NCBI RefSeq assembly: GCF_001640365.1
Contig: NZ_LWMI01000007.1
Location: 248,001 to 312,000, forward strand
Reading direction: 5' to 3'
DNA length: 64,000 nucleotides
Source: Candidatus Arsenophonus triatominarum
GTDB taxonomy: Bacteria > Pseudomonadota > Gammaproteobacteria > Enterobacterales > Enterobacteriaceae
Each line of letters begins with the position of its first letter. The first letter of the stretch is position 1. The position numbers and the translations under genes are program-made. Positions 33,947 through 45,378 of the stretch are shown in pieces. The notes under the pieces were generated by a model, which saw only the letters and a list, made by a program, of their open reading frames with translations, had not been told where the DNA came from and did no database searches.

Positions 33947-35584
33947 GTGGCATTACATAAACGTGCTGGGCAATCTGCCCAACAAAGTGATTTAATAAAT
34001 GTTGAACAGTTGGTCGCACAATATTATTCACTACAACCGCAAGTAAAAAATCCTGCTCATAGCGTTAAATTTGGTACATCAGGTCATCGTGGTAGTGCTT
34101 GTCGTCATAGTTTTAATGAGCAACATATTTTAGCGATTACACAAGCTATCATCGAAGTCCGTCGATTAAATGGAATTATTGGCCCGTGTTTAGTGGGAAA
34201 AGATACTCATGCTTTATCCGCGCCTGCTTTTATGACGGTTGTTGAAGTGTTGATCGCGAATGGGGTTGAAGTCATCGCGCAACAAGACGATGGTTTTACA
34301 CCAACACCGGCTGTTTCTCACGCTATATTGGATTATAATCGTCAGCATGAAGCAAAAGCCGATGGTATTGTGATCACGCCTTCACATAATCCTCCAGAAG
34401 ATGGTGGCATCAAATATAATCCACCCCATGGCGGCCCTGCTGATGAAGTACTGACGGCTGAAATTGAACGCAGGGCAAATCAATTTATTGCTGATCAATT
34501 ATCAGCTATCCAACGTATCAATTATCAGGTCGCTATTAAAGATCCTCACTATCAACAACAATATCTTGTTGAGCCTTATGTGGTTGCTTTGAGTGATGTT
34601 ATTGATATGGCTGCGATCAAAAAAGCAGGATTAAAAATAGGTGTTGATCCGTTAGGGGGCGCCGGAATAAATTATTGGAAACGCATTGCTGAATATTATC
34701 AACTCGATTTAGAGTTAGTTAATGAACAAATAGATCCAACATTTAGTTTTATGCCTTTAGATCATGATGGTGTGATTCGGATGGATTGTTCTTCGCGCTG
34801 GGCGATGAAAGGCTTATTGGATTTGCGTAATAAATTTGATTTAGCTTTTGCTAATGATCCGGATTATGATCGTCATGGAATTATAACGCCAGCGGGATTG
34901 ATGGATCCAAATCATTATCTCGCTGTTGCTATCGATTATCTCTTTCGCCATCGGCCTCAATGGAAAAAAGAGGTTGCAGTGGGCAAAACATTAGTCTCTA
35001 GTGCCATGATCGATCGTGTGGTTGCCGATTTAGGACGTGAATTAGTTGAAGTACCGGTTGGTTTCAAATGGTTTGTTGATGGTTTATATCAGGGTAAGTA
35101 TGGTTTTGCTGGTGAAGAGAGCGCTGGTGCTGCTTTCTTACGATTTGATGGAACGCCATGGACGACCGACAAAGATGGTATCATTCTCTGTTTGTTAGCC
35201 GCTGAAATGACGGCGGTGACAGGGGAAAACCCGCAGCAGCGCTATCAAGAACTTGCTCACCGTTTTGGTGAACCTTGCTATAGTCGTATCCAGGCTAAAG
35301 CTAGCCATAAACAAAAACAACGTTTAGCTAAATTGTCCGCTGAAATGGTATCCGCAGATATGCTGGCCGGTGATCCGATTATTGCCCGTTTAACCAAAGC
35401 GCCAGGCAATGGCGCAGCGATTGGTGGTTTAAAAGTAATAACAGATTATGGTTGGTTCACAGCACGACCATCAGGTACTGAAGAAGCTTATAAAATTTAC
35501 TGTGAAAGTTTCCGTGGTAAGGAGCATCTTAATTTGATTGAACAGGAAGCTATCCTGATTGTTAATCAAGTTATTGCAGATTGA
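33947..35584 (+). CDS. pgm: Phosphoglucomutase
   Basis: 545 residues (E. coli 546), interconverting glucose-1-P and glucose-6-P. Starts at GTG 33947 (then [18 protein letters not shown], matching the family N-terminus), with ggagag upstream. Catalytic phosphoserine loop [14 protein letters not shown], metal loop [11 protein letters not shown], sugar loop [17 protein letters not shown] and phosphate loop [12 protein letters not shown] are all present. Directly follows seqA as in E. coli. Confidence 0.96.
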   Translation: MALHKRAGQSAQQSDLINVEQLVAQYYSLQPQVKNPAHSVKFGTSGHRGSACRHSFNEQHILAITQAIIEVRRLNGIIGPCLVGKDTHALSAPAFMTVVEVLIANGVEVIAQQDDGFTPTPAVSHAILDYNRQHEAKADGIVITPSHNPPEDGGIKYNPPHGGPADEVLTAEIERRANQFIADQLSAIQRINYQVAIKDPHYQQQYLVEPYVVALSDVIDMAAIKKAGLKIGVDPLGGAGINYWKRIAEYYQLDLELVNEQIDPTFSFMPLDHDGVIRMDCSSRWAMKGLLDLRNKFDLAFANDPDYDRHGIITPAGLMDPNHYLAVAIDYLFRHRPQWKKEVAVGKTLVSSAMIDRVVADLGRELVEVPVGFKWFVDGLYQGKYGFAGEESAGAAFLRFDGTPWTTDKDGIILCLLAAEMTAVTGENPQQRYQELAHRFGEPCYSRIQAKASHKQKQRLAKLSAEMVSADMLAGDPIIARLTKAPGNGAAIGGLKVITDYGWFTARPSGTEEAYKIYCESFRGKEHLNLIEQEAILIVNQVIAD

Positions 35585-35689
35585 GCAGTTTATTATCCGT
35601 TGCGCTGTAAAACTTCGTCCTTCAGATGGGTATGTAAAGCGTGGTCTTCAGATTAGCCAGGTGTTTGCTGCTGTTCAATGTATTGCCGA

Positions 35690-35851
35690 ATGATCGATAT
35701 TAGAGCACCGGCACATAAGTGTCAGGTATGTGGATATAATGCGAACACAGATATCAACAGTGCTCGTAATATTTTAGCGACAGGACAAGCCGTGCTTACC
35801 TGTAGAGGGACGGTGCAATTAGACCGCCCGTTGAAGCAGGAACCCACCTAA
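35690..35851 (+). pseudogene. IS200/IS605 TnpB, C-terminal remnant
   Basis: 53 residues. [20 protein letters not shown] holds one CxxC half of the TnpB zinc finger and the last RuvC Asp. The rest of the gene is missing. The element's right-end hairpin follows at 35886-35905. Confidence 0.75.
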
Positions 35852-35885
35852 ATGATCCAGACTTCGGTCTGAACCTAGTAGGGAT

Positions 35886-35905
35886 CCTCGCCCTTCAGGG
35901 CGAGG
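35886..35905 (+). repeat. IS605-type right-end hairpin
   Basis: cctcgccct-tc-agggcgagg is a near-perfect hairpin followed by aggatttcaatc, typical of IS200/IS605 right ends where TnpB-associated omega RNAs terminate. An IS701-like element begins 15 bp later. Confidence 0.65.
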
Positions 35906-35920
35906 AGGATTTCAATCAAT

Positions 35921-36982
35921 CACGAGTTTCGCAATCTCCAAAAAAGAAGTATAAAGTTCAAAACAAGAAAAAATTAGGGTGTTCATATTTTGTCCGGTTA
36001 TCCATGCATTAAAAATATCTATAAAACATTCTTACAAGTAAGCAGTGTAAGATACTCTGGTTTGGCGTTATCAGAAGTAAGCCCATCGCCTTTATCTCAT
36101 GACACTATCAGTCGATGGCTAAAAAGTAGATGTTTTCGACCTAAAGACCTATGGCGATTAGTTCAACCTTCTATAGACAAAAAAAGCCCTTGCGTACTAA
36201 TTGCCGATGATACATTGATTGCCAAAACACGTAGTAAAAAAATAGAGATGGTCCATTATCAATATTCAGGTAATGAACATGATGTTATTGCTGGCGTAGG
36301 TTTAGTTAATTTACGTTGGCATAATCTAACAACTGTTGAATCAATTCCTATTGATTATCGTATTTATGATAAAGATTCTGATGGAAAAACAAAAAACACG
36401 CACTTTTCCGAAATGCTCGTTCTTGCTAAAAAAAGAGGGATCATACCAGAAGCGGTAGTGATGGATGCCTGGTATTCTAGCCTGGATAATCTCAAATCAA
36501 TTCGCTCTCATGGTTGGGGCTGGGTAACCACGCTGAGGAAAAACAGGATTGTTAACCATAATAAACAACTGAACAAGTTAGACATCTCAGAAGAAGGAAC
36601 ACCAATACACTTACGAGGTTATGGTTGGATGACAGTTTTCAAATTTATAGCCAAAAACGGCCGTATTAATTACTTAGTAACAAACAAAGACAATCCCACC
36701 CGTGAATACGTCAAATCTATCATGGATGCCCGTTGGTCTGTTGACGTTTATCATCGAGAAGTTAAACAAAATTGTGGTATTGAACGCTGTCAGGCTCGCA
36801 CTAGCCGAGCGCAAAGAAATCATATTTTTCTTGCTATTTTTGCGTGGTTTGAACAACATAAACGTCGTATATCTGAAAAAATAACCCTTTATCAACAAAA
36901 TTGGGACGTAATCAAAAATGCTATTACTGAGCACATCCGTGTTTTATTAGCGTACCCAAATTAGTTTTGTGCGAAACTCGTG
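35921..36982 (+). mobile_element. IS701-like element, complete
   Basis: 1062 bp with terminal repeats cacgagtttcgca at both ends and one intact transposase gene. The same 13-bp repeat bounds the degenerate copy at 45379 and the 191-bp MITE at 46173. Confidence 0.88.
35990..36964 (+). CDS. IS701/IS4-superfamily transposase
   Basis: 324 residues starting at TTG 35990 (SGYPCIKNIYKTFLQVSSVR). DDE_5-like core: CVLIADDTLIAKTRSKKIEM (first D), GIIPEAVVMDAWYSSLDNLK (second D) and ARWSVDVYHREVKQNCGIER (E), with a helical tail. The family assignment to IS701-like is by pattern, not by search. Confidence 0.8.
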   Translation: MSGYPCIKNIYKTFLQVSSVRYSGLALSEVSPSPLSHDTISRWLKSRCFRPKDLWRLVQPSIDKKSPCVLIADDTLIAKTRSKKIEMVHYQYSGNEHDVIAGVGLVNLRWHNLTTVESIPIDYRIYDKDSDGKTKNTHFSEMLVLAKKRGIIPEAVVMDAWYSSLDNLKSIRSHGWGWVTTLRKNRIVNHNKQLNKLDISEEGTPIHLRGYGWMTVFKFIAKNGRINYLVTNKDNPTREYVKSIMDARWSVDVYHREVKQNCGIERCQARTSRAQRNHIFLAIFAWFEQHKRRISEKITLYQQNWDVIKNAITEHIRVLLAYPN

Positions 36983-37052
36983 TCTAACTTAAATTAATTA
37001 TCCGAAATAAGAGTAGATCGGTTAGGTTCTATATTAATATCCCTTTAACACC

Positions 37053-37077
37053 CTCCTTGCCCTTTAGGGCAGGAAGG
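37053..37077 (+). repeat. Solo IS605-like right-end hairpin
   Basis: ctccttgccctttagggcag forms a hairpin followed by gaaggatgttaatc. It resembles the IS605-type right end at 35886 in loop, flanks and direction, but has no tnpB beside it. It could instead serve as a terminator downstream of kdpE/pgm. Confidence 0.45.
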
Positions 37078-37187
37078 ATGTTAATCTATAAAGGTCACAT
37101 AATAGATTTGTTAGGTTAGATATTGATAAAAACAGTGATAATGCAAAATTAAGTGCATTATCATAATAAAGATAAAGTTGATTTTTA

Positions 37188-37871
37188 TTAAGGCATAAAA
37201 CGGTAGCCAATTCCAGTTTCAGTCAGTAGGTGTACTGGTTGAGTTGGATCGTTTTCCAATTTTTGCCTTAAATGTCCCATATAAATACGTAAGTAATGAT
37301 TATGTTCAACATAGTTAGGACCCCAAATTTGTCGTAGCAGATGACGTTGAGTTAACACTTTGCCGCTATTAGCGATAAATTCACTGAGCAAACGAAACTC
37401 AATTGGAGTAAGGTGGAGTTTTTGCTGATTTTTCGTTACTCGTCGATTGATTAAATCAACACTAATATCACCAAATCGAAATATTGGGTCTAGCTGATTT
37501 TTACGTGCATAGCGGCGTAGGGCAACTCTCACTCTGGCCAGTAGTTCACTGATGCCAAATGGCTTGGTTAAATAATCATCTGCACCGGCATCCAGCGCCA
37601 TGACTTTATCTGTTTCATCTGCCCGTGCCGACAATACTAATACCGGAATATGGCTCCATTGGCGTAAGTCACGGATCAAATCAATACCGTCACCATCAGG
37701 TAAGCCAAGATCGAGGATCAACAAATCCGGCTTGCGGGTTGCTGACTCGATAAGTCCTCGCTGATAAGTTTCTGCTTCATATACACGAAAATTTTCACCT
37801 TCTAATGCCAGTTTGACAAATCGTCGTATCTCTTTTTCGTCTTCAATGATTAAAATATTGTGCTGGATCAC
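37188..37871 (-). CDS. kdpE: KdpE response regulator
   Basis: 227-residue OmpR-family regulator activating kdpFABC. Asp54 is the phospho-acceptor in LLILDLGLPDGDG; TKPFGISELLARVR carries the conserved Lys; the winged helix has PIEFRLLSEFIANSGKVLTQ and LRIYMGHLRQKLE. It overlaps kdpD by 4 bp. Last gene of kdpFABCDE. Confidence 0.96.
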   Translation of the reverse strand: MIQHNILIIEDEKEIRRFVKLALEGENFRVYEAETYQRGLIESATRKPDLLILDLGLPDGDGIDLIRDLRQWSHIPVLVLSARADETDKVMALDAGADDYLTKPFGISELLARVRVALRRYARKNQLDPIFRFGDISVDLINRRVTKNQQKLHLTPIEFRLLSEFIANSGKVLTQRHLLRQIWGPNYVEHNHYLRIYMGHLRQKLENDPTQPVHLLTETGIGYRFMP

Positions 37872-40567
37872 TCCGTTTCAATTCCCTCTTCTATAGTAGG
37901 AACTTCTTTTAAAGGTAAAACAAAGTGGAAAGTTGCTCCACTTTTTTTGTTATTCTCCGCCCAAATTTCGCCATTATGAAGCTTAATAATCGCTTGGCAA
38001 ATGGCCAGGCCTAAACCCACACCAGGAATGGAAGATTCTTTTTTAGCCCGAGAAAATTTATCAAAAATAAATTCTTCCTGTCCTTCCGGTATGCCGATAC
38101 CTTTATCCCAAATTTCAATATGGACATATTTACCTTGAGGATAGGCATCAATGCCAATAGAAGAGTTTTCAGCTGAGTATTTAATTGCGTTTTCCAGTAA
38201 ATTAATGATCACACGTTCGAGTAAATTGGCATCGCAATAAAGTAATAGCTCAGCAGGAACATTAATTTTAGTTGGGTGGCTTTTTAATGCATATTCGAGA
38301 GAACGTAATGCGCTACCGATAATTTCTTGTAATGATTCCCAGGCAAGAGTTGGTATAATGCCACCGGACTGGATCCGCGCCATATCTAGCAGATTATTGA
38401 CTAATCTTGAGGTGCTTAGGATTTGCTGACGTATTTGGTTAGCTTTTTCGGTATGAGGTGAATGTTCAGCACTTAATTCCAACATCAATATTTCTGTTTG
38501 GCCAAATATTACCGTGAGTGGGGTCCGCATATCATGAGAAAGTGCTGCCAATAGAGAGTTTCTCAGTTGTTCGCGTTCAGTATCCAGTTTGGCAGATTCT
38601 GCTTGTCTAGCAAGTTGTAATCGTTCAAATGCATTGGCAATCAAGCCAGTAAAAGTTTGTAGCAGTCGTTGCTGTTCAGGGATCAGTAATTGACGCAAAT
38701 TTTGTGGTTCGATAGCTAATATGGCTAAAGTTTCTTTTGAAGTCGCAATCGGTTGTAATTGATAAGGCACGCTAGGTAATGTATCTGTTCCGGCACCCGC
38801 TGGTTGATTTTTATCAAAGCTCCATAATGCAATTGCCTGATCAATTTGTATTTGACCATAGTCAGCCAGTTTAAGCGGAACCAGTTGTTGATGATCATTG
38901 GGTAGCAACAGACTGACTTTTGCTTTAAAGGCATTGGAAAGGAAGTGATAACCTGTTTTTGCAATATCAATTTCATTCAGAGCTCGGCTTAGCTCTTTGG
39001 TCATTTCGTAAAGATGGCGAGTCCGTTGTTCACGATAACGAGCAACTTTAGCTTGATAGCGCATACCAGCAGCGAGATTTCCTACTAAAAGACCAACAAC
39101 CAGCATGACAATGAAGGTTATCAAATATTGCATATCAAAAACAACAAAGGAAAAATGGGGCTGGACAATAAACAGATCGAAACCGATAATATTAATAAAT
39201 GCAGCAAAGATAGAAGGATTTCGGCCATACAGCAGAGCGATAATAACAACCGCTAATACATAAACAGTGACAACATTAGCCTGTTCGAAATTAAGTAAAA
39301 AGCGATTAGAAAATAGGGTGATGGTAATACATAACAGAGCGGCGAACAGATACCCCTGGATATTTCCTCGCCATTTGTCACTTAGCGGCCGGCGTTCAGT
39401 CTCTTTTTCCCATGAGGTACTTTCATCCAGTGCAATGATAATCAGATCTAAATCAGGCCCTAACTTGCCTAAGCGTTCAGCAAAATCAGGGCGAATTTTA
39501 CAGTTTAGCAGTCTCCACGATTTATTTTGCTTACGACCAATAATAATTTTTCCTAAGTTATGCTCACGAGCATAATCTAAAATAGCTTTTTCTTCATTTG
39601 CATCAGCCAGGGTTGAGGTTTCTGCGCCTAAATCTTGGGCCAATTTTAGTGCTTTGAGAATGGCGCGTCGTTTCTCCTCTGCTATTGCATGTAATTTAGG
39701 GGTTTCTACATACACGGCATGCCAACTACAACCCAGCTTAGCGGCTAGTCTAGCTGCCGATCTAACCAATTTTTCATTTCCTATGTTGTGACCAATGCAA
39801 ACTAATAAATTATCGTGAGTATGCCAAACTTGAGAGTAACCTTGGGTATCGCGATACTCACGCATTTGATTATCGACACGATCGACGGTACATCTTAGTG
39901 ATAACTCTCTCAGGGCAATTAAGTTGCCTTTGCGAAAGAAATGTTCAATTGCTCGTTCGGCTTGTCCGTCAATATAGACTTTTCCTTCATTGAGCCGTTG
40001 GCGCAGGTCGTCAGGTGGTAAATCGACTAAAACAATTTCACTGGCTTGGTCAAAAATATGATCAGGTACCGTTTCACGCACGCGAATACCGGTAATACTG
40101 CCGACAATATCGTTTAAACTCTCTAAGTGTTGTACGTTAATCGTGGTTAAAACATCAATACCGGCATCTAATAACTCTTCAACGTCTTGCCAGCGTTTAG
40201 GATGACGACTGCCATGCGGGTTACTAAAAGCTAATTCATCCATTAAAATAATGGCAGGGTGACGCGCTAAAGCACCGTCAATATCAAAGGTATTAATTTT
40301 ACGTCTGTGGTAGCGGATCCGTTTTGCTGGCAGTTGTGGCAACCCTTCCAATAACGCAGCAGTTTCTGATCGATTGTGCGTTTCTACCACACCAATGACA
40401 ACATCAAGCCCTTGAGAGCGAAGCCGTTGGGCTTCTTGTAGCATTGCATAGGTTTTTCCTACTCCAGCGTAGGCGCCGAAGAAGATCTTTAAATTGCCGC
40501 GAATTTTTTCATTGGCAATACACAATAAATCTTCAGGGGTAGGGCGTTTCGGTTCCTGGCTCTCCAT
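37868..40567 (-). CDS. kdpD: KdpD sensor kinase
   Basis: 899-residue inner-membrane kinase (E. coli 894). N-terminal KdpD domain with Walker A GAYAGVGKTYAMLQEA and Walker B IILMDELAFSNPHGSRH; Usp-like region; four membrane spans about 400-500; GAF-like region; phospho-His in LLAALSHDMRTPLTVIFG; ATPase motifs INLLENAIKYS, DKGIGIPEGQ, GLGLAICQAI. Senses K+ limitation and activates KdpE. Starts just after the kdpC stop. Confidence 0.96.
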   Translation of the reverse strand: MESQEPKRPTPEDLLCIANEKIRGNLKIFFGAYAGVGKTYAMLQEAQRLRSQGLDVVIGVVETHNRSETAALLEGLPQLPAKRIRYHRRKINTFDIDGALARHPAIILMDELAFSNPHGSRHPKRWQDVEELLDAGIDVLTTINVQHLESLNDIVGSITGIRVRETVPDHIFDQASEIVLVDLPPDDLRQRLNEGKVYIDGQAERAIEHFFRKGNLIALRELSLRCTVDRVDNQMREYRDTQGYSQVWHTHDNLLVCIGHNIGNEKLVRSAARLAAKLGCSWHAVYVETPKLHAIAEEKRRAILKALKLAQDLGAETSTLADANEEKAILDYAREHNLGKIIIGRKQNKSWRLLNCKIRPDFAERLGKLGPDLDLIIIALDESTSWEKETERRPLSDKWRGNIQGYLFAALLCITITLFSNRFLLNFEQANVVTVYVLAVVIIALLYGRNPSIFAAFINIIGFDLFIVQPHFSFVVFDMQYLITFIVMLVVGLLVGNLAAGMRYQAKVARYREQRTRHLYEMTKELSRALNEIDIAKTGYHFLSNAFKAKVSLLLPNDHQQLVPLKLADYGQIQIDQAIALWSFDKNQPAGAGTDTLPSVPYQLQPIATSKETLAILAIEPQNLRQLLIPEQQRLLQTFTGLIANAFERLQLARQAESAKLDTEREQLRNSLLAALSHDMRTPLTVIFGQTEILMLELSAEHSPHTEKANQIRQQILSTSRLVNNLLDMARIQSGGIIPTLAWESLQEIIGSALRSLEYALKSHPTKINVPAELLLYCDANLLERVIINLLENAIKYSAENSSIGIDAYPQGKYVHIEIWDKGIGIPEGQEEFIFDKFSRAKKESSIPGVGLGLAICQAIIKLHNGEIWAENNKKSGATFHFVLPLKEVPTIEEGIETE

Positions 40568-40576
40568 CTATCAACC

Positions 40577-41170
40577 TTATTGTATTTTTGCATTCTCAGA
40601 TTGTTCAAGCACATCAAGAGCTATATTAAGTTTAAGCACATTAATGACAGGTTCACCTAAGAAACTAAAGAAAGGTTGTTCGGTGTTATCGGTAATTAAG
40701 TGTCTAATTTTATGTAAAGCGAGTCGGCGCACTTTAGCAACTCTAGCTGCTTGATAATATGCTGCACTTGGTGAAATATGAGGATCTAATCCACTGGCTG
40801 AAGCCGTTATCAGATCGACAGGAACGGCCACGTTATTTTGATTATTGAAAATTTTAATTTGTTGAGCACGAACAGCAAACTGTTTTTGTAATTCGGGATT
40901 ATTGACCGCCAAGTTACTGCCACTCGAAGCTAATCCATTATAAGGGCTATCAGGCGTTGCTGACGGCCGCCCATGAAAATATTTAACATCAGTAATCGAT
41001 TGGCCAATCAGTGCCGAACCGATAGTACGGTTATTCTTTTCGATCAATGAGCCTTTAGCTTGATAATTAAAGAAAGCATTTGATAAACCAGTAATAAATA
41101 ATGGATAAACAATTCCGGTTGTGATAGTTAGAAAAATAAATAACACAAATGAAGAACGTAACACATTCAT
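40577..41170 (-). CDS. kdpC: K+-transporting ATPase subunit C
   Basis: 197 residues from ATG 41170 (MNVLRSSFVLFIFLTITTG), which matches the family start; the frame upstream overlaps kdpB. One N-terminal membrane span, then a periplasmic domain with FHGRPSATPDSPYNGLASSG and DPHISPSAAYYQAARVAK. Helps stabilise the KdpAB complex and ATP binding. Confidence 0.95.
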   Translation of the reverse strand: MNVLRSSFVLFIFLTITTGIVYPLFITGLSNAFFNYQAKGSLIEKNNRTIGSALIGQSITDVKYFHGRPSATPDSPYNGLASSGSNLAVNNPELQKQFAVRAQQIKIFNNQNNVAVPVDLITASASGLDPHISPSAAYYQAARVAKVRRLALHKIRHLITDNTEQPFFSFLGEPVINVLKLNIALDVLEQSENAKIQ

Positions 41171-41183
41171 ATTCAATACCTTA

Positions 41184-43253
41184 TTAGGAGGACATAAACA
41201 GGCTAAGCAGTAGATCAATCAGCTTGATACCAATAAATGGTATAACTAAACCACTTAATCCATAAATCCATAAATTACGGCGTAGTAATGCTATTGCACT
41301 CATTGGATGGTAACTAACGCCTTTTAGCGCTAATGGGATCAGGGCAACAATAATTAATGCATTAAAAATAACTGCTGATAGGATCGCTGAAGAGGGAGAG
41401 TGTAATTGCATGATATTTAATATATTAAGCTGAGGATAGGTCACTGAAAAAGCAGTAGGAATAATGGCAAAATATTTGGCAATATCATTAGCAATACTAA
41501 AGGTTGAAAGAGAGCCTCTGGTCATCAACATCTGCTTACCAACGTGAACGACTTCGATAAGCTTAGTCGGATTTGAGTCAAGATCGACCATATTACCGGC
41601 TTCTTTTGCTGCTTGAGTGCCAGAATTCATGGCAACAGCAACGTCGGCTTGTGCCAGTGCTGGCGCATCATTAGTGCCATCACCTGTCATAGCAACCAGG
41701 CTCCCATCTGCCTGATATTGGCGGATCAATGCCAGTTTAGCTTGAGGGGTTGCCTCGGCCAGAAAATCATCAACGCCGGCCTCAGCGGCAATGGCTGCAG
41801 CCGTCAAATGGTTATCACCGGTGATCATCACGGTTTTAATTCCCATCCGGCGCATTTCAGCAAAACGTCCTTTGATGCCTCCTTTTATAATATCTTTTAA
41901 GGCGACAACACCAAGAATTTTTTGATTCTCAACAACAACTAATGGTGTTTCTCCTTTACGGGCAACTTCTTCGACTAATTTTTCTGTTTCAGCTGGGATT
42001 CTGGCATGACTGGTTTCCAAATAACGACGAATAGAATCGGCCGAGCCTTTTCTGATCACACGATCACCCACATTAACGCCACTCATACGTGTCATGGCAG
42101 AAAAAGGAACAAAAGTGGCATTTAATGCCTGTAGATCACGTTCACGTAAATTAAACAATTGCTTAGCTAAGATAACAATGCTACGTCCTTCTGGTGTCTC
42201 ATCAGCCAGTGATGATAGTTGGGCAGCATCAGCCAGTTGTTGCTCTGAAACACCTTTAATGGGTAAGAATTTAGACGCTTGGCGATTACCTAAGGTAATA
42301 GTACCTGTTTTATCGAGCAATAAGACATCGACATCACCGGCAGCTTCTACAGCGCGTCCACTGGTTGCGATCACATTTGCGGCTAACATTCGGCTCATAC
42401 CGGCAACGCCAATTGAAGAGAGTAATCCGCCGATCGTAGTCGGGATCAAACAAACTAATAACGCAATCAGTACCACAATAGAAATTGGACTACCGCTACC
42501 ATTGATTTCAGCGCTAAATAAACTGAAAGGATAGAGTGTTGAACAGATTAATAGAAAAATAATCGTTAATGCAGTTAATAGTATGATTAAGGCGATTTCA
42601 TTAGGTGTTTTGCGTCGTTGAGCACCTTCAACCATCGAGATCATGCGATCAAGAAAAGTTTCACCAGGATTGACCGTACATTGGATAATTAACCAATCAG
42701 ATAGTACACGCGTTCCTCCCGTTACTGAAGAAAAATCACCCCCAGACTCCCTAATAACAGGAGCTGATTCACCGGTAATGGCACTCTCATCAACGGAAGC
42801 GCCGCCTTCAAGTACTTCACCATCGCAAGGAATAATTCCGCCCGCTTTAACCAGTACGATATCCCCTTTTCTTATTTGATCAGAGTTAATTTTCTCTTTT
42901 GCTGCCTGATAATCGGCACTGGCTAAACGAGTAGTAATGCTTTGTTTTTTAACACCTTTAAGGCTAGCTGCTTGCGCTTTACTGCGCCCTTCAGCCAATG
43001 CTTCGGCAAAATTAGCAAATAGAACGGTAAACCATAACCAAACCGCAATTATGCCGGTAAATAGCGTACTGTTGTCAACTGATGGCGTGAATAATTGATA
43101 AAACCAAATTAATGCCGTTAATATACTACCGATATAAACGATAAACATAACTGGATTGCGCCACTGAATTTGTGGAGCACATTTTTTTATAGCGTCAAAT
43201 AATGCTTGGTGGATCAATTTACTATCAAACAATAGGCTGATATTTTTGTTCAT
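41184..43253 (-). CDS. kdpB: K+-transporting ATPase subunit B (P-type)
   Basis: 689 residues (E. coli 682). The catalytic pump subunit. Actuator motif ITGESAPV, phosphorylation motif [13 protein letters not shown], nucleotide loop [10 protein letters not shown] and hinge [20 protein letters not shown] are all intact. Seven or so membrane spans. Lies 10 bp downstream of kdpA. Confidence 0.97.
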   Translation of the reverse strand: MNKNISLLFDSKLIHQALFDAIKKCAPQIQWRNPVMFIVYIGSILTALIWFYQLFTPSVDNSTLFTGIIAVWLWFTVLFANFAEALAEGRSKAQAASLKGVKKQSITTRLASADYQAAKEKINSDQIRKGDIVLVKAGGIIPCDGEVLEGGASVDESAITGESAPVIRESGGDFSSVTGGTRVLSDWLIIQCTVNPGETFLDRMISMVEGAQRRKTPNEIALIILLTALTIIFLLICSTLYPFSLFSAEINGSGSPISIVVLIALLVCLIPTTIGGLLSSIGVAGMSRMLAANVIATSGRAVEAAGDVDVLLLDKTGTITLGNRQASKFLPIKGVSEQQLADAAQLSSLADETPEGRSIVILAKQLFNLRERDLQALNATFVPFSAMTRMSGVNVGDRVIRKGSADSIRRYLETSHARIPAETEKLVEEVARKGETPLVVVENQKILGVVALKDIIKGGIKGRFAEMRRMGIKTVMITGDNHLTAAAIAAEAGVDDFLAEATPQAKLALIRQYQADGSLVAMTGDGTNDAPALAQADVAVAMNSGTQAAKEAGNMVDLDSNPTKLIEVVHVGKQMLMTRGSLSTFSIANDIAKYFAIIPTAFSVTYPQLNILNIMQLHSPSSAILSAVIFNALIIVALIPLALKGVSYHPMSAIALLRRNLWIYGLSGLVIPFIGIKLIDLLLSLFMSS

Positions 43254-43263
43254 TTATATTCCC

Positions 43264-44967
43264 TTATTGGACGGAATGCCAAAGTTGTAAATGTTCAGCA
43301 ATTGGCCCAAGTGCCAGGGCAGGCACAAAAGTGAGTGCACCAATAACGAAAACAGTTAGTATTAACAAGCCAATAAAGAGTGAGCCATGAGTTGGTAATG
43401 TGGCAAAGCTCTCAGCCTGGCGCTTTTTCCTTACCATAATACCCGCAATAGCTATTACTGCAGTGATTAAGCCAAAACGACCAACAAACATAACAATACT
43501 CAGCGTAATATTATAAAATAGGTTATTGCTATTTAATCCTGCAAAAGCGCTACCATTATTATTCGCAGCTGAGGAAAACGCATAAAGAACTTCACTAAAG
43601 CCGTGAGCGCCAGGATTTAAAATAGCACTGCGTCCTGCTTCGGTAAAAAGTGCCAGTGTTGTTCCTAGCAATGTTAAAGCGGGGGTGATTAAAATAGCGA
43701 TAGCGGTTAATTTCATTTCCTGAATTTCGATTTTTTTCCCCAGATATTCAGGCGCTCGACCTATCATTAAACCCGCCAGGAAAACGGCCAGCATAACAAA
43801 TAGTAGCATGCCATATAACCCTGAACCTACGCCACCAAATACCACCTCACCAAGTTGCATAAGCCACATTGGTATCATCCCTCCCAATGCAGTAAAAGAA
43901 TCATGCATGGCGTTTACTGCACCGCAGGAGGTTGCTGTTGTAATGACAGCATAGAGTGCCGAAATTAAAATCCCAAAGCGACTTTCTTTACCTTCCAGAT
44001 TAATATTACTGTTAGCACCTGAAAGCATCAATTGTGGGTTACCTTGCATTTCTGCGTAAACAACGATAGCGATAGCAAGAGTGAAAATGATCCCCATTGT
44101 CCAAATTAATGTTGTACTTTGCCGACTATCACCGACCACGCGGCCAAATGCAAAACAGAGTGCAGTGGGAATTAAAAGAATGGCAATCATTTGGCTAAAA
44201 TTGGTTAACGCGGTAGGATTTTCGAAAGGGTGTGCTGAATTGGTGGCAAAAAATCCGCCGCCATTAGTACCTAATAATTTGATTGCTTCCTGTGAAGCGA
44301 CGGGTCCCATTGGGATAATTTGGTTTTGATTTTGTAATGTTTCTACCACTAGATACGGCGAAAAATTTTGTAACACACCTTGGCTGACAAAAAATAAGGC
44401 AAAAATAATCGCCAGTGGTAGTAAAAGATAGAGTGTAATACGAGCAATATCTATCCAGGCATTGCCTAGCGTTTTTACCCCTTGGCGTGCAAAAGCGCGG
44501 ATCAGCGCGAAAGCTACTGCAATACCGGTAGCAGCAGATAAGAAATTCTGTACCGTTAGCCCCGTCATTTGGCTAAAATAACTTAAGGTGTGTTCTCCAC
44601 TGTAGGCTTGCCAATTAGTATTGGTGATAAAACTAATTGTGGTATTAAGTGCAAGATCCCAATTTAGATTGATAAATTTTTGTGGATTGAGCGGTAGATT
44701 GTATTGATTGATTAATAGCAGAAAGAGAAATACGCCACCAATAACGTTAAACAGCAGCAGCGCAGTAACGTATTGTCGCCAATTCATTTCATGTATTTCA
44801 CCGCAGGGTTTGCGCAACCGACAGCAACTCCATAAGCCGGATTCTATTTTGAAAACCCAGATCGGTAAATCACTTTCAATCAATAAAGCGATATAATTTC
44901 CTACAAATTTAGCGAGAACAAGTAGGAGAATTAAAAAACTGGCAATTAATAAAGCACTACTTACCAT
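43264..44967 (-). CDS. kdpA: K+-transporting ATPase subunit A
   Basis: 567 residues (E. coli 557), the K+-binding, channel-like subunit with ten or so membrane spans. Selectivity-filter-like segments: [39 protein letters not shown] and [19 protein letters not shown], and [14 protein letters not shown]. Start codon directly abuts the kdpF stop. Confidence 0.97.
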   Translation of the reverse strand: MVSSALLIASFLILLLVLAKFVGNYIALLIESDLPIWVFKIESGLWSCCRLRKPCGEIHEMNWRQYVTALLLFNVIGGVFLFLLLINQYNLPLNPQKFINLNWDLALNTTISFITNTNWQAYSGEHTLSYFSQMTGLTVQNFLSAATGIAVAFALIRAFARQGVKTLGNAWIDIARITLYLLLPLAIIFALFFVSQGVLQNFSPYLVVETLQNQNQIIPMGPVASQEAIKLLGTNGGGFFATNSAHPFENPTALTNFSQMIAILLIPTALCFAFGRVVGDSRQSTTLIWTMGIIFTLAIAIVVYAEMQGNPQLMLSGANSNINLEGKESRFGILISALYAVITTATSCGAVNAMHDSFTALGGMIPMWLMQLGEVVFGGVGSGLYGMLLFVMLAVFLAGLMIGRAPEYLGKKIEIQEMKLTAIAILITPALTLLGTTLALFTEAGRSAILNPGAHGFSEVLYAFSSAANNNGSAFAGLNSNNLFYNITLSIVMFVGRFGLITAVIAIAGIMVRKKRQAESFATLPTHGSLFIGLLILTVFVIGALTFVPALALGPIAEHLQLWHSVQ

Positions 44968-45057
44968 TTAAAAATCCTCCGCATGAATAAGCGCATAAAT
45001 CAAATAGAGAAATAATATTCCAATTAGAATGATCCCTGTGATAGAAAAGATGGACAC
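44968..45057 (-). CDS. kdpF: KdpF small membrane subunit
   Basis: 29 residues from GTG 45057: one hydrophobic helix ending LFLYLIYALIHAEDF, closely resembling E. coli KdpF (…GYLVYALINAEAF). gaggaga lies 6 bp upstream. Its TAA is immediately followed by the kdpA ATG, so the two are translationally linked. It stabilises the Kdp complex and is often missed because of its size. Confidence 0.9.
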   Translation of the reverse strand: MSIFSITGIILIGILFLYLIYALIHAEDF

Positions 45058-45134
45058 AGTTTGTCTCCTCATGATTTTAATGTACTGAGCTTAAGTCTTT
45101 CAATGCAAAGAATCTGATAAAAAGTCTACACATA

Positions 45135-45156
45135 GTGTAAAAATAGTATAAAAATA
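45135..45156 (-). promoter_or_regulatory. KdpE operator of kdpFABC
   Basis: The minus strand reads TTTTTATACTATTTTTACAC, 78 bp before kdpF, agreeing with what I recall of the E. coli KdpE site (TTTTTATA then TTTTTTTACAC). The remainder of 45058-45378 shows nothing else I can name. Confidence 0.85.
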
Positions 45157-45378
45157 CCAATATAATAGTTTGTCTGTTATTACTGTTATCGCTATTTTTT
45201 GTTACAATAAGTAAACCGCAGTTAATATAATATTTATTTATTGTAATAATGGCTGCTTTTTTATTGTTTAATAAGCAAATAAATTACGATATAAAGAAAA
45301 GTGCTGAAAAAAACAGCAAAAAAGTGGTCTAATGAGTAGTGATGCTGGTTTTTATCAGATAAAATTTTTATTCATTGC

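Noticed and set aside
42094-42534. 146-residue plus-strand frame opposite kdpB
   Set aside because: Antisense to the conserved phosphorylation region of KdpB, a typical shadow frame.
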